Part shown: in pieces, positions 9,943 to 18,141 of the stretch
Position numbering within the stretch: position 1 is the first letter of the stretch
How the letters are laid out: each line of letters starts with the position of its first letter
DNA from: Alphaproteobacteria bacterium
GTDB lineage: Bacteria; Pseudomonadota; Alphaproteobacteria; Bin95
DNA: 57,148 bases
Assembly (NCBI GenBank): GCA_022827685.1
Contig: JAJEIH010000139.1
Span: 1 to 57,148, forward strand
Direction: 5' to 3'
Notes under the pieces: generated by a model
Databases searched by the model: none
What the model was told of the DNA's origin: nothing
Seen by the model: only the letters and a program-made list of their open reading frames with translations
Made by a program: the position numbers and the translations under genes

Positions 9943-11112
9943 TCAGATCGCCAGGTCCTTCGTATTATAGTCGCGGATCACCCGCTCGAAGGTCTCGTCA
10001 TTGTAGCGGAACCGCTCTTCCAGCCCGTCGAAAGGCCGGTAGCGGAAAGACGCCTCCTCGGGAAAGCGCTGCCGCCGCGCGTCTATCGCGACCTGGATGA
10101 CGGCCGAGCGCTCGAAGATGCGCTGTTCGTCATAGACCTCGCCGGCCTTCATGCTGAGCTTGCCCTTCTGGCCCAGCACCGAGCGGCGGCGGTGGAAGCC
10201 CATGGTGATCGAGATGCGCTTGTCGGGCGAAGTGTTGGCGAAGGAGCCGTGCAGCATCTGGCGGTTGACGGCGGTCACATCGCCCGGCTCGCAGATGAGC
10301 GGCACGGCGTCCGGGAACTTCTCGTCGCCGCCGTTTTCCCGGACCCGGCCCGGAATGTCGATCCGCCCGCCCTTGTGGGTGCCGGGCACGACCCAGAGGC
10401 AATTGGCAGGCGTCGTCGGGTAGAGCTGCACCTGGAAGTTGAAGCCGTGGCTGCCCTCGTCCCAGTCGGGCGAATCCCAGTGGGTCACGCCGTCCTGGTG
10501 CCAGGCGACGGAGCCGCCGACGCCGGCCTGCTTGACGAAGATGGCGTCGTTGTAGGGCACGAAATCCGTTCCGTTGATCGCCTCGGCCACCGCGAGCAGG
10601 TGCGGATGGCCATAGACGCGCAGCGCCGCCGGCATCGCCTGGCACATGCCGTACATCAGGAAGACCACATAGTCCGGCGCATCGGAGTCGGGCTGCGGCT
10701 GGGTCATACGGTGGGGATGGCGGCCGTTGAGCTTGTCGGTGCCGCCCCAGGGGTCGGAGAGCGGTTTCACCAGCGTGTAGGGATCGCGGGCATAGTCTCG
10801 GCCGAGGGCGGGGCGGCCCTCCGCGTCCACATCCGCCCCGGGATGGACCGGCGCGCGCCCGATCATCATGTCGGCGTCGGCGCGCAGCTCGTCCAGTTCC
10901 GCCTCGCCAACCACGCCCTCGAAGACATAGAAACCGTGCTTCCAGTAGGCTTCGAGTATGTCGGGGTGGAGCCCGCCGTCCGGGCCGAAGCGCACCGGCC
11001 CGCGGTTTGCGAGGCCGCGGGCGCGTTCCTCGCCGGCGCTGAGATAGGCCGCCATGCCTGCGGCATGTTCGGCCCTGGTCGGCTCCGTCTCAAGGGTCGA
11101 AACATGGTTCAT
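9943..11112 (-). CDS. Phytanoyl-CoA dioxygenase (PhyH) family protein 2
   Basis: Second Fe(II)/2-oxoglutarate oxygenase, 389 aa. His205-x-Asp207 (AWHQDGVTHWD) and His288 (VNRQMLHGSFANTS) form the facial triad, and Arg299 (SPDKRISITMGF) is the 2-oxoglutarate site. GFYVFEGVVGEAELDEL near residue 60 is the standard N-terminal strand. It is only distantly related to PhyH 1, so this is not a recent duplication. The genes lie 39 bp apart on the same strand. The paired oxygenases next to a flavin monooxygenase suggest successive oxidations of one compound, which is inference. ATG 11112 is chosen as the first Met of the open frame. Confidence 0.88.
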   Translation of the reverse strand: MNHVSTLETEPTRAEHAAGMAAYLSAGEERARGLANRGPVRFGPDGGLHPDILEAYWKHGFYVFEGVVGEAELDELRADADMMIGRAPVHPGADVDAEGRPALGRDYARDPYTLVKPLSDPWGGTDKLNGRHPHRMTQPQPDSDAPDYVVFLMYGMCQAMPAALRVYGHPHLLAVAEAINGTDFVPYNDAIFVKQAGVGGSVAWHQDGVTHWDSPDWDEGSHGFNFQVQLYPTTPANCLWVVPGTHKGGRIDIPGRVRENGGDEKFPDAVPLICEPGDVTAVNRQMLHGSFANTSPDKRISITMGFHRRRSVLGQKGKLSMKAGEVYDEQRIFERSAVIQVAIDARRQRFPEEASFRYRPFDGLEERFRYNDETFERVIRDYNTKDLAI

Positions 11113-11193
11113 CGCGTGTCTCCGGCTACGGCGCTGCGGGGCGAAATCCTATGCATGGGCCGGTTCGGTGGCAACCGGACCGGGGCGGCGGCG

Positions 11194-12300
11194 TCAGGCC
11201 CGCCCGTCCAGCGCCCCGCAATGCTGCGAGAAGGCCGGCAGGACATCCCCGGCGAGGCGGCGCATGGACGCGCGGCAGAGTTCCGGGTCCTCCCAGTCAT
11301 GCATCCCGATGAGCAGCGTGCCGAACGCGCCGATCTCCTCGCGCAGCGCGACCAGCCGGTCGAGCACGGTGCGGGCCGTGCCGCAGATCGGGATTTCCGC
11401 GACCGCCTCCTCGACGTCGAGCAGCGCGTTCAGCTCTTCGGCCGGCGCGTCCGCAATCGCCTTCACCTCCGGCAACCGGCGCAGGCTGCGCAGGTAGCGG
11501 AAGTAGAAATGGAACAGCCCGTCCGGGTCGCCGAGAATGTCGTTCGCCTGGCTCTCGCTTTCCGTCACCAGCAGGTTGCGCGCCACCCGCCAGACCGACG
11601 GGTCCGCCGGCCGGCTCGCCTTCTCGGCCGCCTCAGCGTAGAGCGGCCAGTGGGTCGCCACGTCGCGCGAGGGGATGAAGTTCGCCGAGATGGGTATCCA
11701 GCCGCGCCCGCCGCAGACGCCCGCCGACCCCGAGTTCGCCGAGACCATCGCCATGGCGATGGGCGGGTGCGGGTCCTGGTAGGGCTTGGCGATGAGGCCG
11801 ACGCCGTGGCGCGGATAGACCGCCTCGTCGATGGCGATGTCCCACCACGGGTTCTCGAAGCGGTAAGGCGGCTCGCCGCGCCAGAGCTCCAGCACGATGT
11901 CGATGGCGGCGAGCATCATGCGCTGGCGCTCCGCCGGGTCGTGGTGGCCATACATCTCGGCGTCGCTGACGAGGCCGCCCGGCCCGATGCCGAACAGGAA
12001 CCGGCCTTCGGAGAGCTGGTCGAACAGGGCGACATGGCTCGCGACCGTCACCGGATGATGGTGGGGGATGTTGATGACGCCGGTGCCGAAGCGGATCGAG
12101 CGCGTCTCGCGGATGAGCGTCGCGAGGAAGATCAGCGGCGAGGTGATCTGCTCGACCTTGGAGGTGAAATGCTCGCCGATCCAGGCCTCGGAATAGCCGA
12201 GCCGGTCCGCCAGCAGGATCGCCTCGCGGTCCTCTTCCAGGGTCTGCAGGAACGGCTTTTCGGGCCGATGCAGGGGCATCGAGAACAGGCCGAGCTTCAT
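11194..12300 (-). CDS. LLM class flavin-dependent oxidoreductase (limonene monooxygenase-like)
   Basis: Bacterial luciferase-like monooxygenase, 368 aa, in the length range of LimB/alkanal-type enzymes that need a separate flavin reductase. Landmarks: MKLGLFSMPLHRP at the N-terminus, GYSEAWIGEHFTSKVEQ near 35, IRFGTGVINIPHHHPV near 68, LFDQLSEGRFLFGIGPGG near 92, and a C-terminal TLLIGMHDWEDPELCRASM helix close to the active-site mouth. It sits between the PhyH genes and the broken acyl-CoA dehydrogenase, all on the minus strand with gaps of 81 and 52 bp. No flavin reductase is nearby. Substrate unknown. Confidence 0.87.
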   Translation of the reverse strand: MKLGLFSMPLHRPEKPFLQTLEEDREAILLADRLGYSEAWIGEHFTSKVEQITSPLIFLATLIRETRSIRFGTGVINIPHHHPVTVASHVALFDQLSEGRFLFGIGPGGLVSDAEMYGHHDPAERQRMMLAAIDIVLELWRGEPPYRFENPWWDIAIDEAVYPRHGVGLIAKPYQDPHPPIAMAMVSANSGSAGVCGGRGWIPISANFIPSRDVATHWPLYAEAAEKASRPADPSVWRVARNLLVTESESQANDILGDPDGLFHFYFRYLRSLRRLPEVKAIADAPAEELNALLDVEEAVAEIPICGTARTVLDRLVALREEIGAFGTLLIGMHDWEDPELCRASMRRLAGDVLPAFSQHCGALDGRA

Positions 12301-12352
12301 GCCGCGCTTCCTCTCCGGCGCCGGGACGGGGGCAGGCTACAGCACCTCCGCC

Positions 12353-13393
12353 TCAGGGGGAATCGCCGCCGCGCGCCTCGCGCCCGAGCGCGGCCAGGCG
12401 GAGGGCGTGGACCCTGCCGGCGACGTTCTCCGAGGCCTTCATGTCGGCGATCAGCGCCCCCCGCGCCGGGTCTTCCGGCAGGTCCAGCGCCTCATAGGCG
12501 GCGAGGAAATCGCGCTGCTGCTGCTTCGCCGCCAGCAGGCGGGCGTCGTCCCTGCCGGGGAAGGCGGCCAGCGCCTCGAAGGACACCAGCCTTGCCGCGA
12601 GTCCGCCGAGCGCCTCATCCCCGAGCCCGGCGTCGGCCGCGTCGTCGAGCAGCGCCTCCATCGCGCCCCGCTGCGAGCCGAGCTTCAGCAGGTCCTCGAC
12701 ATTGCGCAGCGGCTTCGCGAAGGCGCGCCATATGTCGATGTCCGGGCCGAGCTCCGCCGAGGCGGGCAGGCGGACATCGCGGAGGTCGAGGCCGCAATGG
12801 CCGGTCGGGCGCAGGAACTCGACAGCGCCGGCCTCCGTGCGCGCAAGGCCGGGCGCGTCCGCCGGCACCAGGAAGGCGCCGAACCGCTTGCGCCCGCCGC
12901 TCTCGCCCTTGACCGCCACCACGATGAAGAGGCCGGCCGCGGGGCCGTTGGTGATCCAGGCCTTCTCGCCGTCGAGCCGCCAGCCGCCCCCCGGCAACTC
13001 TTCGGCGCGCGCCTTCAGATATTTGGGATGCGCGCCGGCCCCGGGCTCCGAGATCGCCGCCGCCAGCGTGGTTTCGCCCCTCGCCAGGCGCGGCAGCCAT
13101 TCCCGCTTCTGCGCCTCGTCGCCGAGGCGGGCGAGCGCGAAATGCGAGAGCGTGCAGTGAACCTTCCAGGCGAGCATGGCGCCGAGGCTGCGGCCGTGGC
13201 GCACCATGTCCCGGCAATCCTCCGCAAGCCGTTCGAGGTCCCGGCCGCGGCCGCCATATTCCCCGGGAACGGTGAGGCCGAGCAGGCCCGCTTCGGCGAG
13301 GCCCCGTCAGAGGTCGGCCGGATAGTCCCGGCGGGAACGCAGGTCCTCGCGGCCGCGGATCAGGCGGGCGGCCGCCGCCGCGACATCGTTCAC
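12353..13393 (-). pseudogene. Acyl-CoA dehydrogenase family gene interrupted by an in-frame TGA
   Basis: The reading frame starts at GTG 13393, overlapping the cupin stop codon (GTGA). After 28 codons it meets TGA at 13309-13307, then continues in the same frame with RGLAEAGLLGLTVPGEYGG, the hallmark N-terminal segment of acyl-CoA dehydrogenases, and runs to 12353. The TGA sits exactly where family members commonly have Trp (ADL[W]RGLAEAGL), so one G-to-A change of TGG explains it. The middle part keeps AAAISEPGAGAHP and AWITNGPAAGLFIVVA (FAD/substrate domain). The C-terminal third is atypical and the total of 346 codons is a little short. The longest intact product would start at ATG 13207 and lack part of the N-terminal domain. 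A sequencing error cannot be excluded. Confidence 0.72.
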
Positions 13394-13809
13394 CGGCGGT
13401 GGATCGGGTAGCCGTGCTCGTCTGACGCGCCGTCGCGGTAGTTCACGATCCGCTTCGGGCTGAGGTGGATGCCCATGAGCCGCATCGGCTTCTCGCCCAC
13501 GGCGGCGAAGTTGTGCCGGCGCTCCGGGGGCAGGGCGACCGTGTCGCCGGCTTCGAGGCGGGTGCGCTCGTCCTCCGCGCCCTCCAGCCAGACATCGCAG
13601 CTGCCTTCGAGGATGTGCAGGATTTCCACATAGGGATGCGCGTGCAGCCCCGGCTCGTAGCCGGGCTCGGCGGTCTGGATGCCGACCCGGATGGGGAACC
13701 CGGCCTCCTCGCCAAGCAGGATCGGGTTGTAGAAGGAATCGGCCGCGAAGGGCACGGTATCTGTCTCGGAAAGACGGACGATCTTCGCTTCGGTCATGGT
13801 CTCGGACAT
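13390..13809 (-). CDS. Cupin-domain protein
   Basis: Small single-domain cupin, 139 aa. Cupin motif 1 reads EPGLHAHPYVEILHILEGS (two His and a Glu as metal ligands), and motif 2 includes GDTVALPPERRHNFAAVG with the third His. It may be a metal-dependent oxygenase/isomerase or only a small-molecule sensor. ATG 13809 (MSETMTEAK) is preferred because GAGGA lies about nine bases upstream; an earlier ATG at 13842 would add an Arg-rich tail without family counterpart. The stop codon overlaps the GTG start of the acyl-CoA dehydrogenase frame (GTGA), implying coupled translation and a common pathway with that now broken gene. Confidence 0.8.
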   Translation of the reverse strand: MSETMTEAKIVRLSETDTVPFAADSFYNPILLGEEAGFPIRVGIQTAEPGYEPGLHAHPYVEILHILEGSCDVWLEGAEDERTRLEAGDTVALPPERRHNFAAVGEKPMRLMGIHLSPKRIVNYRDGASDEHGYPIHRR

Positions 13810-13878
13810 GGGGCGCATCCTCCTCGGGCGCCATTCTCGCAAAAGCCCCGCCCGGCGTCGAGGCGTTGCGGCCCGGGT

Positions 13879-14571
13879 TTACGGGAACCCCTTGCGCTCC
13901 AGATGCTTCAGCGCCTCGCGCCGGCTCAGGGGCGAGAGGCCGGGGTGGCTGTCGATGAACGCCGTCACCCAGCCGGGATCGGTCTTTGAATATTCGCGCA
14001 GCGCCCAGCCGATGCCCTTGCGCAGGAAGAACTCCGATGAGCCGATGGACGGCCGGATGGCGTCGGCCAGCAGCGCGGTGTCCGTCGCCCGCTTCGCCCG
14101 AAGCTGCGCGAGCATGGCGGTCCGCCGCTTCCAGATGTCGCCGTCCCGCGCCCAGTCGCGGAGCAGGGCCTTCACCGGGTCGGGGTGGGCGGCGAGCATC
14201 GTCCCCATCCCCCGGGCGGCGATCGGGTCCACATAGTCCCACCAGGCGCCGGTGACCACCAGTTCCTCGACCATGGGCACGCGCGCCGGCTCCAGCCAGC
14301 GCGAATAGCGCCCGGCCAGCAGAAGCTCTACCGCCGCATAGCGTTCCTCGCGGTGGGCGGCCCCGCGCCAGAGGTCTAGGACCGCCGCTTCCCATGCGCC
14401 GGCGTCCGGCAGCGGATGCGCCCCGGCCACCGAGCCCACGATGCGCCGGCACTGCGGCACAGCCACGCCGAGGAAGGGCATGCCGGACTTCATGTAGGCC
14501 TGCTGCCGAGGCGCCCTCGCCGGGTCGGCGGCCTCGCGCAGGGCGGCGATGACAATATCCCGAAGGTTCAT
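13879..14571 (-). CDS. DNA alkylation repair protein, AlkD-like HEAT-repeat glycosylase
   Basis: 230 aa, all-helical HEAT-like repeat protein that removes N3/N7-alkylated purines from DNA without base flipping. Signature segments in order: QQAYMKSGMPFLGVAVPQCR near residue 23, TGAWWDYVDPIA near 107 (conserved Trp and Asp of the catalytic cleft), DIWKRRTAMLAQLR near 145 (conserved Arg), and FFLRKGIGWALREY near 184 (conserved Trp). These match the key Trp, Asp, Arg and Trp residues known in Bacillus cereus AlkD. It is the first gene of the minus-strand run; its link with the metabolic genes downstream is probably positional only. Confidence 0.9.
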   Translation of the reverse strand: MNLRDIVIAALREAADPARAPRQQAYMKSGMPFLGVAVPQCRRIVGSVAGAHPLPDAGAWEAAVLDLWRGAAHREERYAAVELLLAGRYSRWLEPARVPMVEELVVTGAWWDYVDPIAARGMGTMLAAHPDPVKALLRDWARDGDIWKRRTAMLAQLRAKRATDTALLADAIRPSIGSSEFFLRKGIGWALREYSKTDPGWVTAFIDSHPGLSPLSRREALKHLERKGFP

Positions 14572-14738
14572 TTCCCATTCTTAGCCGCAAGCTGAGGGCC
14601 GGTGAACGGCTTCGGCGGTGAGGGCCGGCCTGCGGACCGGCCGTCGGTCGACGCCCGCCTGCCTCAAATGCGCTAACCTGCCCCGGCGCCGCACGCTATG
14701 GCCGCGGCAGCCACGAACCGGAAGACGGGAGGACCCCC

Positions 14739-15023
14739 ATGGCGCTCAACAGATACATCATCGAACGCGACATTCCCGAGGTCGGGACGCTGGAGCGGCA
14801 GCAGCTGGCCGAGGCGGCCGCGAAGTCGAACGGGGCTTTGGCCGAACTCGGGCCGGACATCCAGTGGGTGGAGAGCTTCGTCGCCGCCGACAAGACCTTC
14901 TGCGTCTATCTGGCGAAGGACGAGGCCATCATCCACAGGCACGCGGAGATCAGCGGTTTCCCCGCGACCAAGGTCACCGCCATCGGCAAGACCATCGACC
15001 CGACCACCGAAAAGGCCGGCTGA
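14739..15023 (+). CDS. DUF4242 family protein (SCO4226-like)
   Basis: 94 aa, a compact alpha/beta protein of the DUF4242 family. It begins MALNRYIIERDIPEVG, then LAEAAAKSNGALAELGPDIQ, the strand SFVAADKTFCVYLAKDE, and ends with HAEISGFPATKV and IDPTTEKAG. A Streptomyces homologue (SCO4226) binds nickel, but the metal role here is not shown. ATG 14739 has GGGAGGACCCCC upstream. It is a single gene with its own 167-bp upstream region, divergent from the AlkD gene. It is cytoplasmic with no signal peptide. Confidence 0.85.
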   Translation: MALNRYIIERDIPEVGTLERQQLAEAAAKSNGALAELGPDIQWVESFVAADKTFCVYLAKDEAIIHRHAEISGFPATKVTAIGKTIDPTTEKAG

Positions 15024-15071
15024 CGGTTTCCCTGCCGGGTCGGGGCCAGGTCCCGGCCGTTCGCATAAGCG

Positions 15072-15377
15072 CTACGCAGCCGATTGGCGGGGCGTCACGC
15101 GCGCCGCGATCTCCCGGCCCGACTCGATTTCCGCCCGGCGAAGCTCCCAGGTCTTTTGCAGGTTCATCCATAGTTGCGGCGTGGTGCCGAAATACCGCGC
15201 GAGCCTGAGCGCCGTGTCCGCGCTCACGCCTCTCTCGCCGTTCAGGACCGCCGTTACCCGGTTCGCCGGAACGCCGAGCGCCTTCGCCAGCCCATTGGCC
15301 GAAAGGCCGAGTTCCTCGAGTTCCTCGCGCAGGACTTCGCCCGGATGGACCGGCCGCATTCCGTTCCTCGCATTCAT
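15072..15377 (-). CDS. higA: HigA-type XRE antitoxin (orphan)
   Basis: 101 aa, HTH-XRE antitoxin/autorepressor of the HigA addiction-module family: PVHPGEVLREELEELGLSAN at the start, helix-turn-helix LAKALGVPANRVTAVLNGER (about 31-50), the family signature SADTALRLARYFGTTPQLWM and a C-terminal helix. Normally HigA follows higB on the same strand. Here only a decayed higB end remains upstream (15390-15480), so this antitoxin has no local toxin. Domesticated HigA proteins may persist as transcriptional regulators or as anti-addiction antidotes. ATG 15377 lies 12 bp after the remnant's stop codon, which keeps the usual higB-higA spacing. Confidence 0.88.
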   Translation of the reverse strand: MNARNGMRPVHPGEVLREELEELGLSANGLAKALGVPANRVTAVLNGERGVSADTALRLARYFGTTPQLWMNLQKTWELRRAEIESGREIAARVTPRQSAA

Positions 15378-15389
15378 GCCCGCACCCCT

Positions 15390-15480
15390 TCAGTGATAGT
15401 CCACGATTTCCACGTCGCACGGTCCGTCACCGGTCCAACGGAAACAAATCGGGATACTTGAAGCCCCTTATCGTCCCCAC
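15390..15480 (-). pseudogene. higB: higB toxin remnant (last ~35 codons, frameshifted)
   Basis: On the minus strand the frame ending in TGA at 15392-15390 reads SIPICFRWTGDGPCDVE then IVDYH, matching the end of the intact HigB at 23.4 kb (CFRW...DIEIVDYH). The conserved RINDQWR segment between SI and ICFRW has been deleted, and an in-frame TAA precedes it. The preceding GDDKGLQ, equivalent to GNRNGFH, lies in another frame. Nothing upstream resembles HigB. It is therefore a truncated, frame-broken toxin gene. Confidence 0.7.
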
Positions 15481-15629
15481 TCACCTGCTTGCAACCCGCC
15501 ACCGTTACATTTTCCGTGAAGGTATGGCAGCGAGCGAATTCATGTGACCCTCCCTGGCGCCTTCTTCGGCGGGGACGCTATGCTTCCGGAGACGGCACGG
15601 CGCTGCGGTGGAAGGGACTGTTTCCAGTC

Positions 15630-16502
15630 ATGCATTACGGACGATTCGGCTTCTGGTATCCGACCGACCGGCTGGACGGGGCGGGGCTCGGCGAACTGGT
15701 GCGCGGCGCGGAGGCGCTCGGCTGCTCGCATCTCTGGTATCCGGAATCGACCGGATACGAGAGCCTGTCGCTGGCGGGGCACCTGCTGGCCGGGTCCTCG
15801 CGGATCGCCGTCGGCAGCTCCATCGCCAACATCTATGCCCGCGACCCCGTCACGGCGCGCAACGGGCGGCGCACGCTCGCGGACTTCTCCGGGGAGCGCT
15901 TCGTGCTCGGGCTCGGCGTCAGCCATCCGCCGCTGGTCGAGGGACTGCGCGGCCACCGCTATGCCGGGCCGGTGGCCACCATGCGCCGCTATCTGGAGGG
16001 CATCGCGGCCGACGGGCCGCCGCTCGACGACCCGGACCGGCCGGTGGTGATCGCCGCGCTCGGGCCGCGCATGCTGGAACTGGCCGCCGAACTCTGCCGG
16101 GGCGCCATCCCCTACAATGTCACGCCGGAACACACGGAACGCGCCCGCGCCATCCTCGGCCCCGGACGCTGGCTCGCGGTGGAACAGAAAATCTGCCTGC
16201 TGGAAGACGCCGGCGCGGCCCGCGCGGCGGCGCGCAAGGAACTCGCGCGCTACATGACGCTCGACAATTACCGCAACAACTGGCTCCGCACCGGCTTTAC
16301 CGCCGACGACATGGAAGGCGGCGGCTCGGACCGGCTGATGGACGCCATGGTGGCATGGGGCTCCGCGGAGGCGGTGGCGGAGCGGCTCCGCGCGCATTTC
16401 GACGCCGGCGCCGACCAGGTCTGCATCCAGCCGATTGCAGCCGCCGGCCCGCCGGACTGGCCGGCGCTCCGGGCAGTCGTGGCCGCGGCAGGCGGGCCGT
16501 AA
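15630..16502 (+). CDS. LLM class F420-dependent oxidoreductase (TIGR03620-like)
   Basis: 290 aa when started at ATG 15630 (MHYGRFGFWYPTDRLDGAG), the normal length of the TIGR03620 group. Landmarks: GAEALGCSHLWYPESTGYES near residue 26, IAVGSSIANIYARDPVTARN near 62, FVLGLGVSHPPLVEGLRGHR near 93, then a YLEGIAADGPPLDDP segment and AALGPRMLELAAE near 145. An in-frame extension to 15489 exists but has no family-like sequence. The ribosome site is modest (GGAAGGG about 13 bp upstream). The protein should be cytoplasmic, transferring hydride between a deazaflavin or flavin and an unknown substrate. A DHA2-type exporter follows on the opposite strand. Confidence 0.87.
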   Translation: MHYGRFGFWYPTDRLDGAGLGELVRGAEALGCSHLWYPESTGYESLSLAGHLLAGSSRIAVGSSIANIYARDPVTARNGRRTLADFSGERFVLGLGVSHPPLVEGLRGHRYAGPVATMRRYLEGIAADGPPLDDPDRPVVIAALGPRMLELAAELCRGAIPYNVTPEHTERARAILGPGRWLAVEQKICLLEDAGAARAAARKELARYMTLDNYRNNWLRTGFTADDMEGGGSDRLMDAMVAWGSAEAVAERLRAHFDAGADQVCIQPIAAAGPPDWPALRAVVAAAGGP

Positions 16503-16531
16503 CCGGACGCGGCCCCGGTGACGAAGCCGCG

Positions 16532-18076
16532 CTAGCCGGCCGTCGCCGCCGTCGGTTTGCGGACGAAGAAGAGCAGCGGGATGCAGACGAAGGCCGTGGC
16601 GGCGAAGAAGTAGAAGGCGTTCACATAGCCGATCATCTGCGCCTGGCGGCCGATCTCGCGCACCAGCGCCGCCATGCCCGCCCCGCCCTCCAGGCTCCAC
16701 GGCCCCTCCGATGCGGCCCGGCCGAGCGCGTCATTGTAGGGGTTCACGAAGCTGGAAAGCTCGGAATAGCTCATCTTGGCGGTGTGGATCACCAGCGCCA
16801 CCGACAGCGAGATGTGGATGGACGAGCCGATATTGCGCATGAGGTGGAAGACCGCCGTGCCTTCCGTCATGTCCTTGGCCTCCAGCGTCCAGAAGGTCGC
16901 GATCGAGAGCGGCACCCAGATCAGCCCGACGCCGAAGCCCTGCAGCATCGAGGTCCAGGCGACGCCGAAGGTGGTGAGGTTGATGTCGAACTGCGCCATG
17001 GCGAGCCCGGAAATGCCCTGGGTGAGGAAGCCCGCGAGCAGCAGCAGGCGCGGGTCGATGCGCTGGCCGTAGAACATGATGAACAGGAAGCCGCAGAACG
17101 TGCCGAGGCCGCGCACCGCCAGCAGGTAGCCGATGATGCTGTCCGGATAGCCGCGCAGGCCCTGCAGCAGCGACGGGAACAGCACCATGGGCGTGAAATT
17201 GAGCAGGCCGAACACGAAGGTGAGCGCCAGCCCGATGACGAAATTGCGGTTTGTGAGGATGCGCGGCTGCAGGAAGGGGCGGTCGGTGGTGAAGATGTGG
17301 GCGACGAACACATAGAAGGCGAGGCAGGCGACGAACGCCTCCAGGATGATCTCGTTGGAGTTGAACCAGCCGAGCCGCTCGCCCCGGTCGAGCATGAGCT
17401 GCAGCGAGGCGATGGCGAGCGAGAGCGCGATGAAGCCGGTCCAGTCGAGCGTCGTCGGATGGCGCTGCGCCCGGCGGCGCACGAAGGCCGCGGCGCACAG
17501 GAACGCGACCATGCCCACCGGCACCAGCAGGAAGAAGATCCAGCGCCAGTTGTAGAGTTCGGTGACATAGCCGCCGAGCGTCGGCGCAATGATCGGCCCG
17601 ATGGTGACGCCGATGCCCCAGACCGCGAGCGCGGTGCCGTGGCGCTCGCGCGGGAAGATCGTCATCACGATGGCCTGGCTCACGGGCACCAGGGGCGCGC
17701 CGGCGAGGCCCTGCAGGATGCGGAAGAAGACCAGTTGCTCCAGGCTCTCGGCGAGGCCGCAGCCGGCGGAGACCAGGGTGAAGACCGCGATGCCCCAGAC
17801 CATGACATTGCGCCGCCCGACCTTCTCCGCCAGCCAGCCGGTGGCCGGCGTCATCACGGCGGTGGCGATGATGTTGAAGGTGACGACCCAGGCGATCTCG
17901 TCCTGCGTCGCGCCGAAGGTCCCCTGCATCTTGGGCAGCGCGACATTGGCGATCGTCACCGTCATCGCGTAGAGCGTGGTGGCGAGCGTGACCGTTATCA
18001 GCGTCAGCCAGCGCTGCAGCTCGGTGTATTCGGGCTGCGCGGCGGCGGGCGCGGCGGGGGCGGAACTATCGGACAT
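16532..18076 (-). CDS. DHA2 family MFS drug:H+ antiporter (EmrB/QacA type)
   Basis: 514 aa inner-membrane protein with about 14 transmembrane helices, as expected for EmrB/QacA exporters. MFS motif A is GWLAEKVGRRNVMVWG near residue 80 and the antiporter motif C is GIGVTIGPIIAPTLGGYV near 155. ATEW-like WVVTFNIIATAVMTPATG precedes motif A. The N-terminal 18 residues are Ala/Pro-rich and cytosolic. EmrB usually works with an EmrA-type (HlyD) periplasmic adaptor and TolC; no adaptor is adjacent, so the partner lies elsewhere or export ends in the periplasm. It is divergent from the lactonase operon, sharing a 65-bp intergenic region. Confidence 0.9.
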   Translation of the reverse strand: MSDSSAPAAPAAAQPEYTELQRWLTLITVTLATTLYAMTVTIANVALPKMQGTFGATQDEIAWVVTFNIIATAVMTPATGWLAEKVGRRNVMVWGIAVFTLVSAGCGLAESLEQLVFFRILQGLAGAPLVPVSQAIVMTIFPRERHGTALAVWGIGVTIGPIIAPTLGGYVTELYNWRWIFFLLVPVGMVAFLCAAAFVRRRAQRHPTTLDWTGFIALSLAIASLQLMLDRGERLGWFNSNEIILEAFVACLAFYVFVAHIFTTDRPFLQPRILTNRNFVIGLALTFVFGLLNFTPMVLFPSLLQGLRGYPDSIIGYLLAVRGLGTFCGFLFIMFYGQRIDPRLLLLAGFLTQGISGLAMAQFDINLTTFGVAWTSMLQGFGVGLIWVPLSIATFWTLEAKDMTEGTAVFHLMRNIGSSIHISLSVALVIHTAKMSYSELSSFVNPYNDALGRAASEGPWSLEGGAGMAALVREIGRQAQMIGYVNAFYFFAATAFVCIPLLFFVRKPTAATAG

Positions 18077-18141
18077 GGGCGCCGGCGGCTTATACGCCTC
18101 GCGCCCGGCGCGCGCTATGCTGGCGGGAGGGAGGTGCCTGC

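Noticed and set aside
8689-12912. 1407-codon open frame on the plus strand
   Set aside because: It runs antisense to two PhyH genes, an LLM gene and the dehydrogenase frame, all with clear motifs; its own translation is low-complexity Arg/Ala/Gly/Val typical of antisense frames in GC-rich DNA.
13307-13309. TGA read as selenocysteine
   Set aside because: Family members have Trp, not Cys or Sec, here; I see no convincing SECIS-like hairpin directly downstream, and acyl-CoA dehydrogenases are not selenoproteins.
13307-14590. 427-codon minus-strand frame ending in DYPADL
   Set aside because: Only its last 28 codons are real (start of the dehydrogenase frame); the rest overlaps the AlkD-like and cupin genes out of frame.
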